From Acrasis kona (Eukaryota; Heterolobosea; Eutetramitea; Acrasida; Acrasidae), in assembly GCA_026419775.2 (NCBI GenBank), contig JAOPGA020001383.1:1-39592 (forward strand): a DNA stretch of 39,592 nucleotides. The letters are read 5' to 3'. Each line of letters opens with the position of its first letter. Within the stretch, counting starts at the first letter, position 1. A program made the translations under genes and the position numbers. The notes under the pieces are model-generated. The model worked only from the letters and a program-made list of their open reading frames with translations, searched no databases and was not told where the DNA came from. Below, piece after piece: positions 11,421 to 21,001 of this stretch.

Positions 11421-14400
11421 ATGGAAAAGTTCAATCCCTACGACTTTCAGATAAAAGCAGTACAGGAAGCAGTGGAAAAGAACATTATTTTGGTTGGTGA
11501 TACGGGTACGCATCGCATCTTTATTTTATCTAATTCAAAAAGGATGTGGTAAAACTATGGTATCTGTGATGTTGATAGACCGATTAATAGCCAACAACAA
11601 GTTGCCACAACCTGAAAAATGCAAACTACAAAAAAAGATTTTCTTCATTGTAGACAAGGTACTGCTCGTCGCGCAGCAGGCACAAGTAATAAAGGACAGT
11701 TTGTGTCCAATCCACAACATCACCGTCGGTCAATACACTGGAGGCTACACAAGAGGTGATCTTGGCACTGATCAACAAATCAATGCCACCGTACATGATG
11801 AAGATTACGCATTCATAAGCAAAGCATCATCATGGAAAAGAGAATTGAGCGTTATTGATGTGTTCGTTCTTACAGCTCAAATCTTACTTGATGCCTTGAG
11901 ACATGGATTCATCGACATGAAAAATGATTCCATGCTTCTAATATTCGACGAATGCCATCATGCGACAAAAAATCATCCATTCAATTGCATCATGTTGGAA
12001 CATTATCACGGCATTAAAGACCCTTCATCAAGACCCAAAATCTTTGGAATGACAGCGTAAGTTGACCTCTTTAAATTTCCATCTCACATCGTTAGTTCAC
12101 CATTTAATTTGAAAAATGCAAATCATTCGGAAGCGGATTTGAAGATGTCCATTTTGCGCGAGAGTTTAGATTGTTATGTTCATGCAGCTAATACGACAGT
12201 GAAATCAAAGCCACACACTTGTCTAGAAGCTCTCGAATATAGTCTCCTGTGTGACGATCTTAACAATTACATTCCAGACATTGAAGATGACAAAATGAGA
12301 ATGTTACATGAAAGATTGAAATTGTTAAAAAAAGAATGTGGTGGTGACCGTAATAAAGTTAGGTGTATTGTTTTTGTCCAAAGAATTGTTCATGTCCGTT
12401 ATGTTGCAGAAATTATAAGCAACGACATGCAAGATTTGTCTGATTTTATAAAATGTGAATTTATAACGGGTAGAGCCAGAGAAGGCAAACAAGAGTTTAA
12501 GATGGACCACAAAACTCAAAAAAATATACTTGATCAATTTAGATCGGGTGAAATAAATTTATTGGTGTCTACAAATGTAACCGAGGAGGGCATTGACGTT
12601 CCTTCTTGTAATCTTGTTATTCGTTTTGATTTGTTTAATGATTTGACTTCTTATATCCAATCCAGAGGTAGGGCTCGTTTTAACGACTCACAATATGTCA
12701 TTATGGTGAACAAACTTGACATTAAGGATATGGATTTCTTGCGAGAAGTCAGTGCTAAAGAACAAGTCATGAGAAATAGCTGCAAGTCAGCTTTTGTTCC
12801 TCATTCAAAAAAAGAGCCTTACGAAGGGGATCGCTACACTGTCAAAAAATCAGGTGCTTCTGCGACACCTAACAGTAGTGTTTCTTTATTGTCTAATTAT
12901 TGTTCTACTCTTCCGAGAGATCGTTATTGTAAAGTGTTCAAACCAGAGTACATACTCACTTCCGACAGACCAGAATGCTTCAGTTACAGATTGGTCATGC
13001 CCGTTAATAGTCCTTTGAAGGAGATGCTTGAATATGGACCAGTTAGTAGCAAGAATAGTGCTAAACAGCATGTCTCTTTAATGGCAGTTAAGAGATTGCA
13101 TGAATTGGGTGCATTAGATGATAATCTAATTCCAATAACAAGTGACAAGTCATCTTTGGTACAAGAATTCAAGGCGGTGAAAGTTGAAAAAATATTAAAT
13201 ATGAATAGAACCATTCCAGAAATTCTGCAATGCAATCAGAATCATTCTAATTTTCTAACTGAGCTTGTGCTGGTATACATTTACCGATTTGTTGTTGTTA
13301 ATGGTCCACCTATAAATTTTAGGTTTGGCTTACTTACCACGAAATTACTTCCTGATATTCCATCTCCATTCTGCATTTATGCCCAACCAGGTGAAGTTTC
13401 TCAAGTTTGTCTTGTAAAAGTCAACCGCATCAGAATCAGGATCAGTACAATCATAGACTACCACCGCGAAATCTTCTCAAGACTATATCACACCAACATA
13501 GATGCTCAGTTCGAAAATGAAAGAGATTATGTAATCATTCCTTTAACCGAAAATGGTATGACTGATCATCAAGAGATTCAATTGAATCTACCAAAAATAA
13601 AATTTGATCCGGGCACTGGTTTGAATAAAGTATTGTATTCTGATCATAGTAGATCAATAATTCGTCCAATAAAAATGGACACCACGACACCGTTACAAGA
13701 AAAGTATGAATTTGTTAAAAAATATAAGAGTGAAAGAAAAATCAATAAAATGTGTGGCCCTGAAATTGTTTTAACGCGTTCAGTCACCAAGCACAAAACT
13801 GATTATCTTGTTGATAGATTTGCATCCTTATCTACCGACCAGACTGAGGAAACAGATTATCCTGCACCAGCTGATCTTTTTTATGAATGGGATCGTGCAA
13901 TGTATGAGAATTTGTGTTTAATTCCTTGTTTGATATGGCAACTTGAAAAATATCTTCTCTCAGAGGAGTTGCTAACGAAAATATTAAAAGAAAAAGAAAT
14001 TTCAATAAATTTATTTGACAGGATGAGAGAGGCAACTCTGACTCCTTCTGCTGGTGATATTGTTAATTACGAACGATTAGAATTTGTTGGCGATGCTGTT
14101 TTAAAAGCTGCAGTGTCCACTAGTCTTTATCTTGAATTTCCTCACCAACATGAAGGTTGGTTATCTCAACTAAAATCATACATGGTCAGTAACAAAGTCC
14201 TTGCTAAATCATGTATTGACAATAATCTCGTAAATTACATTACAAGTGAGAGGTATTATTTCAAATCACTTCACCTTCCGCATCTGAAGTGTATTAAACC
14301 AGTTGACCATAACAAAAGCTTGTCTTTAAAGACACAAGCTGATGTAGTGGAGAGCATCACTGGTGCCTACTTTGTAACAAGTGGTTTTGAAAGGTCATTG

Positions 14401-15300
14401 CATTTTCTGCATCAAATCAAACTTCCGAAATTTAGACTCGATCTAATTCTTGAAAATAAAAGACCTCAACCCACTAACACCAAACCAATATCCAAGAATT
14501 TATTCAAAGTAGAGAAATTGATCAAGTACAAATTTAGAAATCATAATTTGCTGGATGAAGCCCTGACTCACGCTTCTTGTGGTCAAAAGCCAAATGCAGC
14601 CAATAAAAAATGTTATCAGAGGTTAGAATTCATTGGTGATGCTGTTCTTGACATCATCATCACCGAGCTTTTGTATACAAAATATTCTTCTTCAAAACCT
14701 GGTAAGTTGACCGACATGCGTATAGCAATGGTCAACAATGGTACGTATGCTTATCTTTCAGTGCGTACTGGTCTTGCTCCTTTTGTCGAATATTACAGCG
14801 AAGAAGTCTATGAAGATATTGATGACTTTGTATGTGAAGTTGAGAGTAACGAATGGAATCCAATAGAAGATGAAGATAAAGCTCCAAAGGTCCTTGGAGA
14901 CATCTTCGAATCCATAGCCGGTGCCGTCTATGTAGATTGTGGTTTTGATCTTGATGTTGTTAAAAAAATATTTTGTCCTTTGTGGAAAAACTTTATGGAT
15001 AAGTACATTTCTCCAACTAAAGTCAGAGTTCACCCTACCAGAAAGATTCTTGAGATGATTGATGAAATATGTCCACATGGCAAATATGACATCTCGGTTG
15101 ATGACCAGCAAATGGACAACGCAGATTACATCTCTAGACTGAAAATACATGAGATAGAAGTATGTAGTGCTGGTGGAGACTCCAAAAAGAAATCAAAGCG
15201 TGAATTGTGCATAAATTTAATAAGAGAACATCCTGGTGAAGATAATTTGAAAAAGTACTTGTCTTCATTTTGTAAGTGTAATTTGATTTGCATCGAATAA
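11421..15300 (+). CDS. Dicer: helicase plus tandem RNase III ribonuclease
   Basis: Three exons: 11421-11505, 11543-12056, 12096-15300 (introns 37 and 39 nt), giving 1267 residues. The first intron splits the Walker A motif GDTGCGKT (residues 26-33) and the second splits motif III (GMTA^SP). Domains: DExD/H helicase with DECH (164-167) and helicase C (VSTNVTEEGIDVPSCNLVIR, QSRGRAR); Dicer dimerisation/dsRNA-binding fold near 455-545; a platform-like segment; RNase IIIa with ERLEFVGDAVL at 859-869 and ADVVES; RNase IIIb with RLEFIGDAVLD at 1042-1052 and GDIFES at 1134-1139; a C-terminal dsRBD-like tail (GGDSKKKSKREL). The acidic catalytic residues are present in both RNase III domains, so it should cut dsRNA into siRNA-size pieces. 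I could not recognise a PAZ domain. Animal, plant and fungal Dicers share this helicase-first layout; many protist Dicers lack the helicase. Confidence 0.95.
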
Positions 15301-15314
15301 AAATAGAATTTATT
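15296..15314. terminator. Interlocked poly(A) signals of convergent genes
   Basis: AATAAA at 15296-15301 overlaps the Dicer stop (15298-15300). TTTATT at 15309-15314 is the minus-strand AATAAA of the F-box GTPase gene, whose stop is at 15318-15320. Cleavage 10-30 nt downstream of each signal would put each 3' end inside the other gene's coding region. Confidence 0.65.
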
Positions 15315-15317
15315 AAA

Positions 15318-16180
15318 TTATGCTATCATACACTTCTGAACTTTCGTAAGTGGTTTTTTGTTGTTCAACATTTTTATTAATTTTTCATCAATTAGAATGC
15401 TACATTGTACAACAAACTGGAGGGTTGTATCAATGTTGATGCCATCCTTGGCACTTGTTGATACAAAGTACATACCTTGCTCTTTCGCATACTTTCTGGC
15501 GATATTCTGATTAATGTAATTTTTATAATCCAAATCGCGTTTGCATTCAACAAGAGTTATTGGTTTTTCATAGCGTTTTATGATGTTGAGATAATACTTT
15601 GCCTTTTCAAAGGACTGCTCATCTCTACAATCGTAGCACAAAAGCATGTGATGAGCTGATTGAAATCGTTGTCTTAACAAATTGGCGCTATCTTCAAACA
15701 TTTCGCTATCAGTATCTATCTTTTGTTAGAAACGAGTACAGTGTTGATACCTAAAAAATTAATGCAAACCAGATTTCCAGCACTCCTTATTGTTTTTATG
15801 AATCGGTCTTCAACAGAAGCGGGGTCATAGTTTTTATCATAGAAACCGTGAATGAATCGTGTTGATAAGCAAGTCTTTCCAGAACCTTGGCTCCCCACTA
15901 GGCAAACTCCAACTTCCTTATCAGAAATCTCATTTGTATATTTTCTGCTCCTCTCATAAAGATGCATTTGTTTAAAGCAGAATTTAAAATCGACAACTGC
16001 GTCTTGTTGTAGGGGATACTTCGATTTCCATAATTGCGACCACATCCTGTCATGATTAAAAAAGGCATTATATTTCCAACAGACAAGTGAGAGGGAGACA
16101 AAATCCATAACAGTAATATCACCGATGTACGATAGCAGTATATGCAAAATGTAATCACTTGTGAACAAATCTGAGTTCAT
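15318..16180 (-). CDS. F-box / Ras-like GTPase fusion with CaaX end (short form)
   Basis: Two exons, 16180-15751 and 15715-15318 (35-nt intron), 275 residues. Residues about 8-56 read as an F-box (ILHILLSYIGD...SLVCWKYNAFFNH..MWSQLW), which in known proteins binds Skp1 in SCF ubiquitin ligases. A Ras-superfamily domain follows: G1 GSQGSGKT (96-103), G3 position FLDTDSEMF (D144), G4 position ECKRD (201-204 is CKRD), G5 TSAKDG (near 231). G3 lacks the DxxG glycine and the catalytic glutamine, and G4 lacks the usual Asn of NKxD, so GTP hydrolysis and guanine specificity are doubtful. The last four residues, CMIA, fit a CaaX prenylation box. The gene converges with Dicer (17 bp between stops) and diverges from the 2H phosphoesterase (51 bp between starts). 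The fusion is read directly; SCF membership and prenylation are inferred. Confidence 0.82.
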
Positions 16181-16231
16181 GCTCTTCTCTTTCTAAATTA
16201 TTGTAAAAGTTCAATCAAAAGAACAAAGAAC
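16181..16231. promoter_or_regulatory. 51-bp divergent promoter interval
   Basis: Only 51 bases separate the ATG of the minus-strand F-box GTPase from the ATG of the plus-strand 2H phosphoesterase. Both 5' UTRs and the core promoters must fit here or overlap the coding regions. It is AT-rich with no clear TATAAA. Confidence 0.5.
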
Positions 16232-16813
16232 ATGACAAAGAAGCAAGCAAAGAACACGGACCAGACTAAACTAATCAAGCCGTCAATGCTGTCTGCTGCG
16301 TGCATAGTTCCTCCAAAATCAGTATGGGACCAGATTCAGCGCATACGGTCCGAGCATGATAAGAGCTATAATAGGTGGATGCCACACATAAACCTGTTAT
16401 ACCCATTTGTTCCCCCGAACTGCTTCGAAGACGCAGTAAAATCATTAGAATCAGACCTTACATTTAAACAACTCAGACCATTCAATGTTATAATGCAAAA
16501 CATTCAATACAAGGATGACGCAAAGTACTTGAATGTATTTCCTCAAGAAGTCGAGCAAACTAGTACAACAATAATCAAGGTGCAATCTACACTACAAAAG
16601 TGTTTTCCTCACTGTTCTCATACAGGTGGCAGTATTTTCTCTCCCCATCTTACATTGGGACAATTTGAAAAAGAGGAAATATCATTCCACTCAAGATCCA
16701 TCCAAGAAGAATGGATACCAATTGAATTTCTAGTCACTGAAATACACTTTTTGAGCCGTAAAAGTACTTCTGATCCCTTCCAAATAACAAAGGTTATAAA
16801 ATTACCGTCATGA
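16232..16813 (+). CDS. 2H phosphoesterase (2'-5' RNA ligase-like)
   Basis: Single exon, 193 residues. Two H-x-[T/S/N]-x motifs define the 2H superfamily: H52 in PHINLLYPF and H139 in PHLTLGQF. The second histidine motif is canonical. In the first, Asn stands where Thr or Ser is usual. Known members hydrolyse or form 2'-5' or cyclic phosphodiester bonds in RNA and nucleotides; which substrate applies here cannot be told. There is no signal peptide or membrane segment, so it is probably cytosolic or nuclear. A plausible AATAAA lies at 16882-16887, about 70 nt after the stop. Confidence 0.85.
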   Translation: MTKKQAKNTDQTKLIKPSMLSAACIVPPKSVWDQIQRIRSEHDKSYNRWMPHINLLYPFVPPNCFEDAVKSLESDLTFKQLRPFNVIMQNIQYKDDAKYLNVFPQEVEQTSTTIIKVQSTLQKCFPHCSHTGGSIFSPHLTLGQFEKEEISFHSRSIQEEWIPIEFLVTEIHFLSRKSTSDPFQITKVIKLPS

Positions 16814-16909
16814 TGTTGTTGTTCATTCATTGATTTAACTTTACAAAAGTTGATGATGCAACACGCACATGTCGACAACATAATAAATAAACATAATAAA
16901 TATATTGAA

Positions 16910-19114
16910 TCAAGTTTTTATTTCAATTAAATCTTTTTTAGTCACCACTCCCACTAACTTTCCGCGTTTAGTTACCCAAGCATGACTCATACCCAACATG
17001 CTGAACAAGAAATAAATTTTTGTGAGAGGAGTCAAATAATTAATATAAAAGGGCGCAGGATCAACAAGTAATATTTGACTTCTCTCCTCGTCATCAATCT
17101 TTAAAAACAAGTTTCTATCAAATAAGAAATTCGGTTTCACATTCTCACTCATGGCATCCTCTCCCTTCTCGCTCGCAATTCTCTTATACTCTTCACACAC
17201 AATTTCGACCTGACCTCGACTCACACTACCAATCAAAGTCATATTGGTCGAATCATTTACAACAGGATAAGAAAAATGAGTGGTACTTTTCGTACCTTCA
17301 ACAATACTCTTTAGAGAAGAATCAACAGCGATGTATTGAATATCCTTTCTCATAATATCTTGTGCCGTTTTATTATACGTTTTAGCAGTTGGCTTTATGG
17401 TACTAAGATAAGGTAACCCTCTCAACTTCATGATCGTATCGTAGATGCTTAGATTAAATAGATTACCGACGGCGGTAGCAACTACGGTAGCGATCATGAC
17501 AGGTACCATATAGTTTAGTTGACCAGTAAGCTCAAAGAGAATGACTGCAGTCGATAATGTCCTGGTGCACCCACTAGCTAAACTAGCTGCACCCACTACA
17601 GCATAACCGCCAGGACGCACAGCAGTATCTACAAACAAGTGCACAAACTCTCCCATGAATCTACCTACTCCAGCGCCCACTGCATAGACGGGAGTAAAGA
17701 GACCACAGCTGATCGGAAGCACTACGGTAATAGCAGTCAATAAAAACCGAGCAACAACAAATATAAACAAAGATAAAAGAGGTCTACGAGTCGGCAAAGG
17801 ACTCGTATCGAATAATATATTAGTAACTTCGCCATTCGATTGCTTTAAGAGTGGATCCATCGGAAAAGCCAAACAAGAAGTGACCACCGCCACCAAAGCC
17901 ACAATCAAGTACCTCGACTCCCTTAGTTTCGGTCTCGAGCGCACCAACACGATCTGATTCACCACTCGATTAAATAAAGCACCCAATGCACCACAAATAA
18001 CGCCCAATAGAATGAACAACAAGTATTCGTAGGGGTCGTAAGGTAGCGGTGGGAATTTGGTGGTGATTGGATTGTTTAAAAGGTAAAACAATAAACTTCC
18101 GAACAATGTGGTAAAGATGGATCTCCAAAGATTACCGACGGGGTAGTACGTCGCCGTGACTTCGATGCTGAAGAGCACTCCTCCGAAAGGTGCTCCGAAT
18201 GTGGCGGCCATGCCTGCTGCACAAGCGGCTGCCAACATGTTGTTTCTCATGAAATCGCTCCTCTGTATGGAATTAAAGATGGGAAGTCTCATGACCTGAT
18301 AAGCGACGCATGAGGCAATGTGCACGAGCGGTCCCTCTTTTCCAACGGATAGACCTAATCATGGGTGAGATGATTATATAAATGTACTAACCTGCTGCAT
18401 AGGCTGCTACGAGTCCTAATGCTTTGGCAATACCGCAACGGAATCCTAAAAATCTATTCATGATGACGCCACTTAGGATGCTCTTCATTTCTGGTATACC
18501 GCTCCCCACTATGTTCCGGTGAGTTTTAATCAGGAATAATGTACTTACCGCTATGTGGTGATATTAAATGTACACACGACGCTGAGAGTAGGGCAAACGT
18601 GGTACTGTAAATGATGAATAATAGATAGTTGGAAGCAAAAAATGGAGTCAAGCTACTGAATTTATCTCTTGCTATTCAAGTTATTGCATGGTGATGAATT
18701 ATCTACTCACCTCTACTTAAATTAATAATAAAGTAGTCGATTCCAATTGAAATCGCAGCAGTTATTGTTCCTAATAAGGCTAGAAAAACTATACTGCTTA
18801 AAGTTATATTTTGAGTGATGCGCCACAGTAATTTATAATTATTTAAAAGGAACACCCCAAACTTTGTTTTTCGTAACTCTGTTCGTAAGCGCCTCCCTAT
18901 TGTGTTTTTTCTTCGTATCCTTGGCGTTGGTGCCCCGGGATCAATTCTAAAAATGAGAATGATGAGTAAGCGGAAGAACTAACGTTGTTGTTTGATAATA
19001 GTTCTCATCCTCTATATGGAACTCTTCATTACTTGTGCCCATATAATCAGCGCTCTCGTATTCGCTCATCTTCCGCCGCTCATCCTTGTATGTGACGTCC
19101 AAGGTGACGGACAT
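16910..19114 (-). CDS. CLC chloride channel with C-terminal CBS pair
   Basis: Five exons: 19114-18984, 18946-18711, 18671-18549, 18508-18392, 18354-16910 (introns 37, 39, 40, 37 nt), 683 residues. Selectivity motifs are intact: GSGIPE (165-170), GKEGP (207-211, with gating glutamate E209) and GLFTP (near 420). At the proton-glutamate position the sequence is LFSIEVTATYY, with Val following the Glu, as in animal ClC-1/2-type channels. Exchangers usually have Glu-Glu there. This predicts a chloride channel rather than a Cl-/H+ antiporter (family knowledge plus inference). Two CBS domains follow the membrane part (TAQDIMRKDIQYIAV...; LTPLTKIYFLFSMLGMSHAWV...GVVTKKDL). An AATAAA on the coding strand (16917-16922) ends just before the stop. 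Confidence 0.95.
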
Positions 19115-19442
19115 TGTTCTAATTTACTAGCATTGTAATTATTGTTGATTACAATAGTTCTTTTTTTTTAATAATGGTAAGGTGATCAGGCGATCAAAAT
19201 TATAAGAAAAGGTATGTTATAACCTGAGTAGGTGATGGACTTTTTTCCATCATAATGGACAATAGTGCACGCCTTTGTGATTTGGTGATATTTATAGTAT
19301 GTATAGCGAGCTGTGTACAGCTTCCTACTCCAGACGAAGTCAATAATAATTAACAACAACTAAATCTATAATTACGCTTTAAAAGTGCCCAACAAGTTTG
19401 ATATAAAATGAAACTAATTAGATATTATACAATAATATATTA
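19115..19442. other. Intergenic, upstream of the CLC gene
   Basis: These 328 AT-rich bases lie between the CLC start and the relic Arf stop. They include a T8-9 run near 19160 and several TATA-like strings. No gene or structured RNA was recognised. Confidence 0.5.
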
Positions 19443-19973
19443 TTACATGTTTGAACAGACCCAGTTTAATCCCTCAAAATGACCATTCCCACTGGCGCAA
19501 CACAAGGTTGAATGTACTTTTGTTGTTTGATTTGAGCTAGTTTAAGTTTATTTGCTAAACTAGCCGCTTGTACGGCACCAGGTAAATCCTGTTTGTTAGC
19601 ATAAACAAGTAGCATAGCATTTCTCAATCTATCATCCGACATGACGTGATGTAGTTCTTTTCTGGCTTCCACGGTGCGCTCAAAGTCACATGAGTCGACA
19701 ACGAAAATGACTGAATTGACATTGTCGTAGTAATATCTCCATAGTGATCTAATCTTATCTTGTCCCCCTATATTCCACACGACATATTGATGTTTTTATA
19801 TTGTATAGTCTCAATGTTAAATCCAATAGTAGGGATGGTGGTCACTGTTTCATCCAACTTCAATTTAAATAGCGCTGTTGTTTTCCCCGAAGCATCAAGC
19901 CCCACCATCACAAAGCGAGCATTTTTTCAGTAAGTAAGAGTCTGCCGAATATTGATGTGATTGCGTTTCCCAT
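19443..19973 (-). pseudogene. Arf-family small GTPase with three one-base losses
   Basis: Start 19973 (MGNAITSIFGRL, an Arf-like N-terminus with Gly2). Homology then runs to the stop at 19445-19443 but changes frame three times. Pieces in order: the N-terminus; then [17 protein letters not shown] with [11 protein letters not shown]; then [41 protein letters not shown] and YIQPCVAP; then FEGLNWVCSNM. Breaks lie at 19922-19927 (a run of six T on plus), about 19785-19787, and about 19488-19491. Each behaves as one missing base, so 531 nt covers what would be 177 residues. All Arf motifs (P-loop [15 protein letters not shown]) are otherwise intact, so decay is recent, or the assembly has errors here. 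There is no clear AATAAA after the stop. Confidence 0.8.
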
Positions 19974-20170
19974 TGTTTTTTTGATTTCACCGAGTGACAG
20001 AAATATTTTATATACAACATTCTTGGAACGATGACAAAACACCTTCTATTTCAAATTGTAAGCATTGTAATCTCAGATTTTTCCAATTTAGAGGCTTTTG
20101 ATATGATTATTTTTCAAGTTGAGTTGATTTACATATTTGGTGTTTTTTATTTGTAGAGGTTTATATTTAG

Positions 20171-20190
20171 ATCAGTCGACTGATATAAAA
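20171..20190 (+). promoter_or_regulatory. 14-bp perfect palindrome overlapping a TATA box
   Basis: ATCAGTCGACTGAT at 20171-20184 is its own reverse complement. Its last base is the first of TATAAAA (20184-20190). The start codon of the CsbD-like gene lies 44 bases past the TATA element. The position suits a dimeric regulator site at the core promoter (inference). Confidence 0.5.
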
Positions 20191-20233
20191 AGAATGATTG
20201 TATACTCACGTTACGACATAAAAAAAACACAAC

Positions 20234-20644
20234 ATGGAAGTCAGCACTGGAGATAAGATTTTAGGAAAAGTTAAGGAGGGACTCGGAAAGATTACTGGCG
20301 ACAAAGATTTGAAGGAAGAGGGAAAGGCAGTCCACAAAACAGAGAAGGACTTGGAGAAGGTTGAAAAACAACAAGAGAAAGTTGCTAAACAAAGCCAAGA
20401 GGTTTATGAACATGCCTCCAAGGGAGGAGTTAGCGATCCATCTAACATTACAGTCGGTGAGAAGCTCACTGGTGCAATCAAACAAGGCGTTGGAGCTTTG
20501 ATTGGTGATAAGAATATGGAAAAGGAAGGAAAGGCAGTAGGCAAAGCAGAGGAGGCTTATGAGAAACTTGAAAAGAACAGCGATAAACTAGCAGACAAGC
20601 AAGGAGACCTAGCCAAACACAGTGCTCAAGCCAAATTAAATTAA
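20234..20644 (+). CDS. CsbD-like stress protein, two repeats
   Basis: Single exon, 136 residues, very hydrophilic and Lys/Glu-rich. Two CsbD-like units: GDKILGKVKEGLGKITGDKD with LKEEGKA, and GEKLTGAIKQGVGALIGDKN with MEKEGKA. Each is followed by a charged helical segment. CsbD family proteins are small general-stress proteins of bacteria also found in fungi and protists; their biochemistry is poorly known. No signal peptide. Poly(A) signal AATAAA at 20654-20659, ten bases after the stop. The upstream TATA and palindrome suggest tight, perhaps stress-linked, control (inference). Confidence 0.85.
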   Translation: MEVSTGDKILGKVKEGLGKITGDKDLKEEGKAVHKTEKDLEKVEKQQEKVAKQSQEVYEHASKGGVSDPSNITVGEKLTGAIKQGVGALIGDKNMEKEGKAVGKAEEAYEKLEKNSDKLADKQGDLAKHSAQAKLN

Positions 20645-21001
20645 ATTATGTAGAATAAATGTATTAACATTGGAAACAAAACGCGTAATCTATCTATTAA
20701 CGACGCCATAACAAACATCTTCAACTAGGCAAATCTGCCTAAAGTGCACGTATACCTTCTGCTTCAAATTACTCCCCTTAAGCAGGATAATCCTATAAAT
20801 CTAATTACAGGGGCTGTGAAGTTAATTCATTTCTGGAATCAAAGGTCAAGAACTGTTTTCGGCTCCATTTGCTCTCCTCTTATAGCTTTTTGCAAAGCAT
20901 GGCCTTGGATTTGGCCACACAAGCAGTTTATTTGTCGGTAATGTAATTCCATCATGTCCTTCTGATGATGTATGATGAAGATCGTTGTAATCTAAACTAA
21001 G
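20645..21001. other. Intergenic, with CsbD 3' end and a small hairpin
   Basis: 357 bases. It holds the CsbD poly(A) signal (20654-20659) and a short hairpin at 20726-20741 (stem TAGGCA/TGCCTA, loop AATC). Short open frames near 20744-20941 on the plus strand show no recognisable domain and lack an ATG; I do not call them. Confidence 0.5.

Noticed and set aside
19443-19973. Programmed -1 frameshifting in the Arf gene
   Set aside because: Three sites with different local sequence and only one homopolymer context; simple base loss or assembly error is more likely.
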